From NCBI RefSeq assembly GCF_003026815.1, contig NZ_PYOG01000007.1:1-64000 (forward strand): a stretch of 64,000 nucleotides of DNA, written 5' to 3'. The position numbers and the translations under genes are program-made. This document shows, one piece after another, positions 25,716 to 34,789 of this stretch (position 1 is its first letter; every line of letters starts with the position of its first letter). Below the pieces are notes generated by a model. That model was not told the DNA's origin and searched no databases. It saw only the letters and a list, made by a program, of their open reading frames with translations. This DNA comes from Photobacterium damselae (GTDB lineage: Bacteria > Pseudomonadota > Gammaproteobacteria > Enterobacterales > Vibrionaceae).

Positions 25716-28700
25716 ATGAGAAAAATTTACACTCTTCTTCTATTATATTTATTTTCGGCTAGTAGCTTTGCCTATGCTCCAATTGATCAAAAAGAAAATA
25801 TTCTTACATCAGAAGAAATTAGTTGGCTCAATAATCAAGATGAAATCAGATATGGTATTTTAAACTATGACTGGCCACCTTATTACATCCATAAAAAAGA
25901 TGGTAGCGTAGAAGGTATATATATTGATTATGCCAATGATATAAATAATTTTTTAGACATTAAAAGAAAATCAAAATTTATTCCTTATTCTTCTATAAAG
26001 GAACTAGAACATGCTTTAGTCAATAATGAAATTGATGCGGTAGTGGGATTATCACCAACTCTTCGTCGCAATAAAATCATGTGGTTTACCCATTCTTTAT
26101 ACCAAGAGAGCTTAGGGATTATTATAAAGAACTCTATTATTGGTTTTGATGCAGATGCGATTGCCGATCTAAAATGGGGCTGTGTAACATCATCTAGTTA
26201 CTGTGATGTTTTGATCACAGCTGGTGGCCAACACTTACAACAAACAAAGAATTTAACCGAAGCAATCACTTTATTCAAACAAGGGGAAATAGACGCTATT
26301 TTATCTGATTATGTCGTTCTTTCACAGCAAGAAGATGATATAAATAATGCTAGAATTATCAGTGCTGATTGGTTAAGAGCTTCAACACATAATATTGCAA
26401 TACAAAAAAATAATATCTATCTACGTGATATTTTTAATAAGGTTATCGAATTTACACCACAAGGCTCTGAAAGTAGAATTAAAGATGAAATAAAAAGCCA
26501 AACTAAGAATATAAAAGCAGAAAACAAACTGACCAAAGTCATTCTTGGTAACCCAGAAATAAAACAAACAGCTTTTAGTTATACCCTACCAGGAAACTTA
26601 GTACCATTTAGTGCCTTAAATACAAACAAAGGGTTTACCCACGATTTACTGAGTCTTATATCTATGGAAACCGGATTAAGATTTAATTACTTAAAAACGA
26701 ATGACTCAGTAGATTATAAAAAATTATTAACTGATAACAAAATTGATTTTTTACCGATAGCTAATATCAATGATATAGATGAAGAACAGTTCCTGATAAC
26801 GGAGCCATATACAACTTTAAAATATGCCGTAATAACAACAAAAAACAGACCTGAACTTTCAAAACTTTCAGATCTTGGTAAGTTTAAAATTGGAATGATA
26901 AAAAGCGAAAAATATTTTATTAATACTAATAATACACAAGGGGATATTAAAAGCTATCCAAATTATAAAAACCTTATTGATGAGCTTCTTCAAGGAAAGG
27001 TTGATTATGTCGTCGTTGTATACAGTTCATTTATGGCTCATTTAAAACAACGTTATGGTATTAACGACTTTCGAGTTGCTTATATTGGTAATGATCTTGT
27101 TTTTCCAATTAGCATGGCGATAAATAAAGATAATCAAACATTAGCTCAAATATTAAATCTTGCTCTTAAATCTGTTCCAGCAGAAGATATCAGCCAATTA
27201 AGAAAAAAGTATCAACCATCCATTATTCTAAAAGGATTTGACGAAAGTAAAGTTATTTTATGGACGTCTATTTCTATTTTCATTGCCGTAGCTGTTATTG
27301 CTTTATTTTTATTTTGGAGTAATCAATTAAAAAAAGAAGTTAAACGCCGAGAAAAAGCAGAAAAAAAAGCTGTGCAGCAATTAGACCTACTTAATGAGAT
27401 TATTGAATCAATTCCATCTATGTTATTGATGCAGGATACGAATAATCAGCGCGTTTTTTGGAATAATAATTACAAAGAGACATTCTCTCAGTTTTGGAAT
27501 CACAATAACATGCAGCCAAGTTGGGAAGAGTACAATAAATCAACCTTGGAAAATGCAACAGTCCTCAAAACTGGAATTGATATCAACAATACTTCAAAAA
27601 ATAATTTACGCCAAACTATATTGCCAGATGGTACCACTGTTGATCTTATTTATACTAAAAAACTTATTAAAGATCGTGATAATAACAAATTAGGTGTCAT
27701 GACAGTTCTTACCGATGTAAGCGATCTTATTCAAGCACAAGAAAAAGCAGAGCGAGCTATGCAGGCTCGTACTCATTTTTTAGCAACAATGAGTCACGAA
27801 CTGAGAACACCAATCGCAAGTATGATTGGTTTAATCGATATACTCGAAACAAAAAATCCATCCCAAGAACAACTCAATTATATAAAAAACCTAAAATCAT
27901 CTACTAATCATCTGTTATATCTTGTTAATGATATTTTGGACTTTTCGCAGATAGAAGCAGGACAACTAAAACTAGATTATCAACCATGCCGCTGGTTAAC
28001 TGAAATCGGTTTATCTCTCATAAACTTTGCCCAAGAAGCTCAGCATAAGGGGGTAAAGTTTAACTTATTTTGGCAACCTACTAAACTCACGACCCTCACG
28101 ATTGATTCTATCCGTGTAAATCAAGTGATTAATAACTTATTAAGTAATGCTATTAAATTTACAGAAGCAGGTTCTATTTCCGTTTATATTGAGTTAACTC
28201 AACACTCGCTTCTGGTTAAAGTTATTGATACGGGCATTGGTATCCACGAAGATAATATCAAGCGACTATTCTCACCTTTTGAACAAGCAGAAAAAACGAT
28301 AAGTCGTACCTATGGTGGTACCGGTCTTGGTCTTAGTATTTGCAAGCAGCTGGTTGAAATGATGAATGGCAAAATTGAGCTTCACAGCCAATTAAACGAA
28401 GGGACAACCGTGATCTTTAAGGTGCCATATAGCCAAGGAGATATTGAGCCAATTGAGCAGAATGACCCTATTTACTTAGAGAAAGCCCATCCCACAATCG
28501 AACAATGGCTAAAAATATGGGATATAAATTATCGTATTGCAACCAATCAAATAGACTTTCCTCTGTTGCAAATTGATGCCACATATAGTGCTCAACCTTC
28601 TTACAATATATCAACCGATCCTCTATTTCCTGGACAATTGAGAGAGCTAATTGAAAGAATAAACAATAATGACGACACAATATCGACGGCCCATAAGGCT

Positions 28701-29465
28701 CAATATCCACATTTACTAGGCCGTATTCTTGTTGCTGAAGATCATCAAATTAATCAGATAATACTCAATAATATGCTGACTCAATTTGGCATACAGGCTG
28801 ACTTTGCTAATGATGGAGAAGAAGCCTTAAATTTATGGCAACAAAACCACTACGATCTATTATTAACCGACTGTCATATGCCAAATATGGATGGTTATGA
28901 GCTAGCGAGCCAAATTCGACAAGGGTCCGTCAATTCTCACGTTCCAATTATCGGTATCACGGCAGATTGCTCAAGCCAAAGTACGACAAGAGGATCTGTA
29001 ATAGGGATGAACCATGTCATGTTTAAGCCCTATGGCATTGATGAACTTTATGCTCAGTTAACTCAATATCTTTCAGTAAGCTTAAATCATACCGCTCCAT
29101 TAGAGCAGATAAAATCACCTGAAAATATCTCAGTAAAACCACAATGGCTTTCAACATTTGCAGAACAAGAACCAATCACTGACATTGCTCAAGTTTTTGT
29201 TTTTTCGATGAAAGATGATGTAGAAGCCCTCACTTTAGCCATTAATCAGGGCAATTCAGAGCAAATCAGGCGAATAGCTCATAGAGTAAAAGGCGCTCTT
29301 AGCTTAGTGAAGTTAGAGCATCTGGCAAATATGGCTGCAAATTTACAAGCATCAGCAGAAGCCGAAACGGATTTTAGTCTTATTACACAGCAAGCCATTG
29401 CCCTACAAAAAGAAATTACCGCTGAAATTGAGACAACATCAAACTGGTTATCAACTTATGACTGA
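25716..29465 (+). CDS. BvgS-like hybrid sensor histidine kinase with two periplasmic binding domains
   Basis: A 1249-residue sensor. The signal peptide is about 1-19, with tandem periplasmic SBP_bac_3 (Venus flytrap) domains at about 40-265 and 275-505. TM is at about 515-538, PAS at about 555-680 and HisKA with H694 (TMSHELRTP). The ATPase domain is at about 795-910 (NLLSNAIKFTEAG, GTGLGLSICKQ), the receiver at about 1000-1120 with D1052 (TDCHMPNMDG) and Hpt at about 1160-1245 with H1189 (AHRVKGA). The order matches BvgS/EvgS and allows a His-Asp-His-Asp relay. Its stop overlaps the start of the REC-EAL gene by eight bases, so that protein is the probable final phosphate acceptor. The ligand is likely a small polar molecule bound by the flytrap domains. 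Confidence 0.9.
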   Translation: MRKIYTLLLLYLFSASSFAYAPIDQKENILTSEEISWLNNQDEIRYGILNYDWPPYYIHKKDGSVEGIYIDYANDINNFLDIKRKSKFIPYSSIKELEHALVNNEIDAVVGLSPTLRRNKIMWFTHSLYQESLGIIIKNSIIGFDADAIADLKWGCVTSSSYCDVLITAGGQHLQQTKNLTEAITLFKQGEIDAILSDYVVLSQQEDDINNARIISADWLRASTHNIAIQKNNIYLRDIFNKVIEFTPQGSESRIKDEIKSQTKNIKAENKLTKVILGNPEIKQTAFSYTLPGNLVPFSALNTNKGFTHDLLSLISMETGLRFNYLKTNDSVDYKKLLTDNKIDFLPIANINDIDEEQFLITEPYTTLKYAVITTKNRPELSKLSDLGKFKIGMIKSEKYFINTNNTQGDIKSYPNYKNLIDELLQGKVDYVVVVYSSFMAHLKQRYGINDFRVAYIGNDLVFPISMAINKDNQTLAQILNLALKSVPAEDISQLRKKYQPSIILKGFDESKVILWTSISIFIAVAVIALFLFWSNQLKKEVKRREKAEKKAVQQLDLLNEIIESIPSMLLMQDTNNQRVFWNNNYKETFSQFWNHNNMQPSWEEYNKSTLENATVLKTGIDINNTSKNNLRQTILPDGTTVDLIYTKKLIKDRDNNKLGVMTVLTDVSDLIQAQEKAERAMQARTHFLATMSHELRTPIASMIGLIDILETKNPSQEQLNYIKNLKSSTNHLLYLVNDILDFSQIEAGQLKLDYQPCRWLTEIGLSLINFAQEAQHKGVKFNLFWQPTKLTTLTIDSIRVNQVINNLLSNAIKFTEAGSISVYIELTQHSLLVKVIDTGIGIHEDNIKRLFSPFEQAEKTISRTYGGTGLGLSICKQLVEMMNGKIELHSQLNEGTTVIFKVPYSQGDIEPIEQNDPIYLEKAHPTIEQWLKIWDINYRIATNQIDFPLLQIDATYSAQPSYNISTDPLFPGQLRELIERINNNDDTISTAHKAQYPHLLGRILVAEDHQINQIILNNMLTQFGIQADFANDGEEALNLWQQNHYDLLLTDCHMPNMDGYELASQIRQGSVNSHVPIIGITADCSSQSTTRGSVIGMNHVMFKPYGIDELYAQLTQYLSVSLNHTAPLEQIKSPENISVKPQWLSTFAEQEPITDIAQVFVFSMKDDVEALTLAINQGNSEQIRRIAHRVKGALSLVKLEHLANMAANLQASAEAETDFSLITQQAIALQKEITAEIETTSNWLSTYD

Positions 29466-30702
29466 AATAAAAAGCACGCAATGCCAAACCTCTACTCTAC
29501 CAATGGATAAAAAAATCTTGGTACTAGAAGATCATGCATTTCAACGCTGGTTTCTAGTCAATAGTATCAAACAGCTAGGATATCAATCGGTTTTAGAAGC
29601 CGCCTCAGGGCAAGAAGCTTTAGCTATTTGTCAGCAACAAGCCATTGATATTATTTTATGCGATCTCGAACTGCCCGATATGGATGGTATCGAAGTATTA
29701 CGAAAACTGTCAGAACAAAAGAAAGCTCTTTCCATTATTCTTTGTAGTGCTGTTGATGAGAGTGTGCTTTGTACTGTCAGTAAAATGGTAGAGGCATCTA
29801 ACCTTGTACTGTTAGGCCAAGCAACAAAACCGATTGAGAAAGATCATCTATCACAACTACTCAATAAAAGTGTCTGTTTTTCATGCGCTTCTAGTCAACA
29901 AAACCCAGGCTTTCAACCATCACTGATAGATATTCAACAAGCGCTAGAAAATAAAGAATTTAGCGTCCATTATCAGCCGAAGGTGTGTCTAGATAATGGT
30001 CAGTGGACAGGGATAGAAGCCTTTATCCGTTGGCCCCACCCTGTTTATGGCATGATAGCACCTAATCGTTTTATTCCAATTGCCGAACAGGACGATATTA
30101 TCAATGCCTTGTTCCTTTATATTGCAGACCAAGCCATTACCGATTTAGCTAACTTACATAAGCAGGGATGGCAGGGAACCGTTGCAATTAACCTTGCCGC
30201 TAAAAACTTAGTCCACTTTGAAACTATGCAGGCAATGGTGAACTTGGTCGCTGATTCAGAAGTAAATTCCAAGGACATAGTCTTAGAGTTAACTGAGCGT
30301 CAAGCCCTACCCGCTCAAGCTGAACGATCTTTAGAAGCGATGGCGCGTCTCAACATGAAGGGATTTAAACTATCACTTGATGATTTTGGTACCGGTTTTT
30401 CATCATTACAGCAGCTCGACTATTTTCCCTTTAGTGAAGTAAAACTCGATCGCTCTTTTGTTGATAACTGTCAAAGCAGTATTTTTAATCAAACCGTGAT
30501 TGAATTTTGTATGACGCTAGCAAAACGACTGAATTTGAATGTGGTTTTTGAAGGTATTGAAGATATTGAAACGCTCAATTTCTTGCGAACGTTTCAATAT
30601 GGTAGTGCTCAGGGCTTCTTTATTGCCAAGCCAATGCCATACGAACAGTTACTCGAATGGCATCAACAGTGGCAATTACAAAACCCAATACAAGATATAT
30701 AA
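29458..30702 (+). CDS. REC-EAL c-di-GMP phosphodiesterase response regulator
   Basis: A 414-residue cytoplasmic protein. I chose ATG 29458, which overlaps the kinase stop (ATGACTGA). The receiver domain (about 15-135) has phospho-acceptor D69 (CDLELPDMDG) and K in ATKPIEK. The EAL domain (about 155-400) keeps the catalytic set: GIEAFIRW (EAF variant), INLAAKNL, ELTERQ, LDDFGTGFSSL, VKLDRSF, FEGIED and AQGFF. It should hydrolyse c-di-GMP. There is no DNA-binding domain, so output is through c-di-GMP level, set by the BvgS-like kinase. Confidence 0.9.
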   Translation: MTEIKSTQCQTSTLPMDKKILVLEDHAFQRWFLVNSIKQLGYQSVLEAASGQEALAICQQQAIDIILCDLELPDMDGIEVLRKLSEQKKALSIILCSAVDESVLCTVSKMVEASNLVLLGQATKPIEKDHLSQLLNKSVCFSCASSQQNPGFQPSLIDIQQALENKEFSVHYQPKVCLDNGQWTGIEAFIRWPHPVYGMIAPNRFIPIAEQDDIINALFLYIADQAITDLANLHKQGWQGTVAINLAAKNLVHFETMQAMVNLVADSEVNSKDIVLELTERQALPAQAERSLEAMARLNMKGFKLSLDDFGTGFSSLQQLDYFPFSEVKLDRSFVDNCQSSIFNQTVIEFCMTLAKRLNLNVVFEGIEDIETLNFLRTFQYGSAQGFFIAKPMPYEQLLEWHQQWQLQNPIQDI

Positions 30703-30712
30703 AATATGTTCC

Positions 30713-30749
30713 CCAAGTGACTTCTGTTCAACCTAAAAGCCACTTGGAT
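30713..30749. terminator. Weak hairpin between convergent genes
   Basis: CCAAGTG (from 30713) pairs with CACTTGG (ending about 30749). The loop is long and the T tract poor, so terminator function is uncertain. Confidence 0.35.
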
Positions 30750-30755
30750 ATAGCT

Positions 30756-31676
30756 TTATCGTTTCACACACAGACTAGAGCGTACAGGTTGCTTTTCTAT
30801 CTCTGCCAAAACCTTAGCTGAGTTAGCACTGTAAGCTTTGTTAAGTGATGATACACCTAACTTATGCTTTAGATAGTTTGTATAATCATTAAACTTATAT
30901 TGGCTATATGCTTTAGGGTACATACGGCTACAGCTATTATACCAATCAACATAATGTTGAAAGAACAACGTCGCCTGTTGCTCTGTCATTTTAGACATCA
31001 TAATGGCCATATCTTTTGATAGCTGAAAGTGCTGATAATCGATAGGCGAATTCCAAAAACCACCCCAATATAAAAAACCATTACGAGCAAAAATATCAAC
31101 CACAGTTTCAGCCATCCCTTGACGATCTGGTTTACCATAGCGATATATTTCACGATTGGCGTATTTTGTTCCTTCTACTGGACTGTATTTAGCTTGTCCT
31201 GTACGAGGAAATGTGACGAACGGATTTTGAACTGGATTTAAATCAATTGCGGCACCATAGGCGTGCAGGGATAGGCTACTCGTTCCCTCTACTGGTCGGT
31301 AATTAAAAGCCGAGGTATTATTAGCGACCATCGATTTTGTATCATCACCACGATATTTTTCAATCGGCTCTGCTTTATGAATAGGAAACCCTTGCTGATA
31401 CAGTTCATCAAAGATTTTACCTACATAAGGAGCAACCGCATCCATCACAATGATCTTTCCATTCGAATGCTTATGACCCGAAAAGTCCCGATAATTAAAT
31501 GTGACTAGCTTTAGACGCTGGCATGAAACAGGAGCCGAAGGAGACATCACTCCAACATTTTTCATTGCCAGGCACTGTTCATTAGAAATCGCCGTCACTG
31601 TTGCGGCTGAAACGTTACCGGTAAAGCAAGCAACTCCGACGATAACGCCCAGCGAAATATAGTGTTTATTCATCAT
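30756..31676 (-). CDS. Exported M15-type D-alanyl-D-alanine carboxypeptidase-like protein
   Basis: A 306-residue exported protein. The signal peptide is about 1-24 (ends NVSA). The M15 zinc-site motifs are present: SLHAYGAAIDLNP (His and Asp ligands) and WGGFWNSPIDYQHFQL (catalytic/ligand Asp-His). Before them SMVANNTSAFNYRPVEGT fits the family. It probably cleaves peptidoglycan stem peptides in the periplasm. Four Cys are mostly outside the catalytic core and may pair. Single gene, convergent with the REC-EAL gene. Confidence 0.82.
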   Translation of the reverse strand: MMNKHYISLGVIVGVACFTGNVSAATVTAISNEQCLAMKNVGVMSPSAPVSCQRLKLVTFNYRDFSGHKHSNGKIIVMDAVAPYVGKIFDELYQQGFPIHKAEPIEKYRGDDTKSMVANNTSAFNYRPVEGTSSLSLHAYGAAIDLNPVQNPFVTFPRTGQAKYSPVEGTKYANREIYRYGKPDRQGMAETVVDIFARNGFLYWGGFWNSPIDYQHFQLSKDMAIMMSKMTEQQATLFFQHYVDWYNSCSRMYPKAYSQYKFNDYTNYLKHKLGVSSLNKAYSANSAKVLAEIEKQPVRSSLCVKR

Positions 31677-31799
31677 CCCTTTCTCTTATATATAGCTAAG
31701 TCACTTTAAAATACGCAGCTTGTGACAATCACCTGATTAACAGACAACAAAAAGACGCGACAGTGCGCGCCTCTCTTTAAATAAAACAGTACCGACAAA

Positions 31800-32237
31800 T
31801 TAAAAGCTGATTGGCTTACGTCCTGTTGTACTATCAGGTTTACCGCCAGCCGCTTTATTAGCTGATTTTTTCGTTACTGAACGGTTACCTGCCGACTTTG
31901 ATTTATGATTTGCTGTTTTTTTCTTCTCAGCTGGCTTTGGCGCTTTTTTCGCCATTGGCTTTATGTCTGTAATAGTTTTTTCAACAGGCTCTTGAACGGG
32001 TTGATCACATAATACAACGTAAAACTCGCCATTAAATTCAATTACATCACCATCGTACATTTTGCAGCGCTTACGTTGCTCAATTTCACCATTTACAGCA
32101 ACATAACCTTCAGAAATGGCGTATTTAGCTTCACCGCCACCACTCACTAAGTTGGCAATCTTTAATACTTTATACAACTCAATCGGCTGTGCTGAAACAA
32201 CTATCTCAAGCGCTTCAACTTCAATTTCTTCACACAT
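31800..32237 (-). CDS. S4-domain RNA-binding protein with Lys/Ala-rich tail
   Basis: A 145-residue protein. I chose ATG 32237, preceded by GGAAG at eight bases; the frame is open for 26 more codons without a signal. The S4 domain at about 18-75 (IELYKVLKIANLVSGGGEAKYAIS, EGYVAVNGE, KMYDGDVIEF) is like YbcJ. The C-terminal half (about 95-145) is a low-complexity Lys/Ala/Ser/Pro tail, likely disordered and RNA-binding. It faces fusA2 divergently, so a link with ribosomes is plausible but unproven. Confidence 0.82.
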   Translation of the reverse strand: MCEEIEVEALEIVVSAQPIELYKVLKIANLVSGGGEAKYAISEGYVAVNGEIEQRKRCKMYDGDVIEFNGEFYVVLCDQPVQEPVEKTITDIKPMAKKAPKPAEKKKTANHKSKSAGNRSVTKKSANKAAGGKPDSTTGRKPISF

Positions 32238-32479
32238 GGTTTTACTTCCACAAAAATAATCGTTAATTCTACCTGAACTCAGCCTAAAAAAGGAAAAAAT
32301 GGCTAACTCAAACAAAAAAGCATAAAGGCTCTTTTTTTATAACTCTTTTACATTAATATTTATCAAACATTCGCAATAAAAAAACACCAACAAAAAAATT
32401 ACATCTTTAATACAAAGCTAGCTAACACATCTGACAATCCTCGTCTAATCTTGCTAAATGTGGCAATTTTTTGAGCGGT

Positions 32480-32524
32480 TATTCGTCAGGAGGCAAAAAA
32501 GCCGGAGCAAAAGCAAGCGAATAA
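32480..32524. other. Unexplained inverted-repeat element upstream of fusA2
   Basis: Outer arms TTATTCG (about 32480) and CGAATAA (ending about 32524) enclose GGC-AAAAAA-GCC and GC-AAAA-GC. It lies before the probable fusA2 promoter and far upstream of the S4 gene, so it may be DNA-level control or part of a long S4 leader. Confidence 0.3.
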
Positions 32525-32547
32525 TCATTTAATTTCTCACACCTATG

Positions 32548-32575
32548 TTCTGTTATACATAAGTAGTGCTATACT
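32548..32575 (+). promoter_or_regulatory. Probable extended -10 promoter of fusA2
   Basis: TGCTATACT (32567-32575) is an extended -10 element. A weak -35 (TTCTGT, 32548) lies 16 bases upstream of TATACT. The start codon is at 32620. Confidence 0.5.
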
Positions 32576-32619
32576 CTGCACCCTGACATGTGACAGTAAT
32601 TGTTTATTAGAGAAAAACA

Positions 32620-34707
32620 ATGACAGATTTATCTAAATACAGAAACATTGGTATTTTCGCGCACGTTGATGCGGGTAAAACCACTACTACTGAGCGTATC
32701 CTTAAGCTTACTGGTAAAATCCATAAGATCGGTGACACTCACGATGGCTCTACTACTACTGACTTCATGGAGCAGGAAGCTGAGCGTGGTATCACAATCC
32801 AGTCAGCAGCAGTAAGCTGTTTCTGGAACGATCACCGTCTAAACGTTATCGATACTCCAGGACACGTTGACTTTACAGTTGAAGTATACCGTTCTCTTAA
32901 AGTTCTTGATGGCGGTATCGGTGTATTCTGTGGTTCTGGCGGTGTTGAACCTCAGTCAGAAACTAACTGGCGTTACGCTAACGAATCAGAAGTATCTCGT
33001 CTGATCTTCGTTAACAAACTGGACCGTATGGGTGCAGACTTCTACAACGTTGTTGACCAAGTTAAAAACGTTCTAGGCGCAACTCCACTAGTTATGACTC
33101 TACCAATCGGCCGCGAAGAAGACTTCGTGGGTGTTGTAGACGTTCTAACTCGTCAAGCGTTTGTATGGGATGACACTGGTCTTCCAGAAAACTACGAAAT
33201 CAAAGAAATCCCTGCGGATATGATTGATGACGTAGAAGCTTACCGTGAAGAGCTAGTTGAAACTGCTGTTGAGCAAGACGACGATCTAATGGAAGCTTAC
33301 ATGGAAGGTAACGAGCCTTCTATCGAAGAGCTTAAGCGTTGTATCCGTAAGGGTACTCGTGACCTAGCATTCTTCCCTACTTTCTGTGGTTCTGCATACA
33401 AGAACAAAGGTATCCAACTTGTTCTTGACGCTGTTGTAGATTACCTACCAGCTCCAGACGAAGTTGACCCACAACCTCTAACTGATCCAGAAACTGGTGA
33501 GCCAACAGGTGAAGTTGCAACTGTATCTGCAGACGAACCATTCCGCGCACTTGCGTTTAAGATCATGGACGACCGTTTTGGCGCCCTAACTTTCGTACGT
33601 ATCTACTCTGGTAAGATCAATAAGGGTGACACAATCCTTAATGCTGCAACTGGTAAAACAGAGCGTGTTGGCCGTATGGTTGAGATGCAAGCAGATGAGC
33701 GTAACGAATTAACTTCAGCTCAAGCTGGTGACATCATCGCTATCGTTGGTATGAAGAACGTTCAGACTGGTCACACTCTATGTGATCCTAAGCACGAATG
33801 TACTCTAGAACCAATGATCTTCCCAGTACCAGTAATCTCTATCGCTGTAACTCCTAAGGACAAAGGCGGTTCTGAGAAGATGGGTATTGCTATCGGTAAG
33901 ATGGTTGCAGAAGATCCATCATTCCAGGTAGAAACTGACGAAGAAACTGGTGAAACTATCCTTAAAGGTATGGGTGAACTTCACCTAGACATTAAGGTAG
34001 ATATCCTTAAGCGTACATACGGCGTTGACCTAATCGTTGGTCAGCCACAGGTTGCTTACCGTGAAACTATCACTACTCCAATTGAAGATAGCTACACTCA
34101 TAAGAAGCAGTCTGGTGGTTCTGGTCAGTTCGGTAAGATCGACTACCGTATCAAGCCAGGTGAGCAAGGTTCAGGCTTCAAGTTCTCTTCAAGCGTTATC
34201 GGTGGTAACGTTCCTAAAGAATTCTGGCCTGCAGTAGAGAAAGGCTTCGAGTCAATGATGCAAACTGGTCCTCTAGCAGGCTTCCCAGTTCTTGACGTTG
34301 AAGTTGAGCTATTCGACGGTGGCTTCCACGCAGTTGACTCATCTGCAATCGCATTTGAAATCGCAGCGAAAGGCGCATTCCGTCAGTCTATGCCTAAAGC
34401 TGGCCCTCAGCTTCTTGAGCCAATCATGCACGTTGACGTGTTCACTCCAGAAGACCACGTTGGTGACGTAATCGGTGACCTTAACCGTCGTCGCGGTATG
34501 ATCCGAGATCAACAAGCTGGTGCTACTGGCGTACGTATCAAGGGTGATGTACCTCTGTCAGAAATGTTTGGTTACATCGGTACTCTACGTACTATGACTT
34601 CTGGTCGTGGTCAGTTCTCTATGGAGTTCGCGCACTACGCACCATGTCCTGCAAACGTTGCTGAAAAAGTAATCGCTGAGCAGAAAGAGAAAAACGCTAA
34701 GAAATAA
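32620..34707 (+). CDS. fusA2: Elongation factor G, second copy (EF-G2)
   Basis: A 695-residue translational GTPase. G1 is AHVDAGKTT (14-22), G2 RGIT, G3 DTPGHVDF, G4 NKLD. Domains II to V are present in full. It lies outside any str operon (no rpsL, rpsG or tufA), which marks it as the second EF-G of Vibrionaceae rather than the canonical one. Codon choice is far more biased (GGT, CGT, AAC, GAC, CTA) than in neighbouring genes, suggesting high expression. In related EF-G2 proteins roles split between translocation and recycling; which applies here is not visible. A strong terminator follows. Confidence 0.92.
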   Translation: MTDLSKYRNIGIFAHVDAGKTTTTERILKLTGKIHKIGDTHDGSTTTDFMEQEAERGITIQSAAVSCFWNDHRLNVIDTPGHVDFTVEVYRSLKVLDGGIGVFCGSGGVEPQSETNWRYANESEVSRLIFVNKLDRMGADFYNVVDQVKNVLGATPLVMTLPIGREEDFVGVVDVLTRQAFVWDDTGLPENYEIKEIPADMIDDVEAYREELVETAVEQDDDLMEAYMEGNEPSIEELKRCIRKGTRDLAFFPTFCGSAYKNKGIQLVLDAVVDYLPAPDEVDPQPLTDPETGEPTGEVATVSADEPFRALAFKIMDDRFGALTFVRIYSGKINKGDTILNAATGKTERVGRMVEMQADERNELTSAQAGDIIAIVGMKNVQTGHTLCDPKHECTLEPMIFPVPVISIAVTPKDKGGSEKMGIAIGKMVAEDPSFQVETDEETGETILKGMGELHLDIKVDILKRTYGVDLIVGQPQVAYRETITTPIEDSYTHKKQSGGSGQFGKIDYRIKPGEQGSGFKFSSSVIGGNVPKEFWPAVEKGFESMMQTGPLAGFPVLDVEVELFDGGFHAVDSSAIAFEIAAKGAFRQSMPKAGPQLLEPIMHVDVFTPEDHVGDVIGDLNRRRGMIRDQQAGATGVRIKGDVPLSEMFGYIGTLRTMTSGRGQFSMEFAHYAPCPANVAEKVIAEQKEKNAKK

Positions 34708-34733
34708 TTTTTAATTATTCTTGCTAATCTCTT

Positions 34734-34766
34734 AACCCCGAAGGTTCGCCTTCGGGGTTATTTTTT
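34734..34766 (+). terminator. Terminator after fusA2
   Basis: AACCCCGAAGG TTCG CCTTCGGGGTT (34734-34759) has an 11-bp stem with a stable tetraloop, followed by ATTTTTT. Confidence 0.92.
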
Positions 34767-34789
34767 ATCGGTATACAATCAATAGAAAA

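Noticed and set aside
32480..32524. Known riboswitch upstream of fusA2
   Set aside because: The element lies before the likely promoter and matches no riboswitch core that I know.
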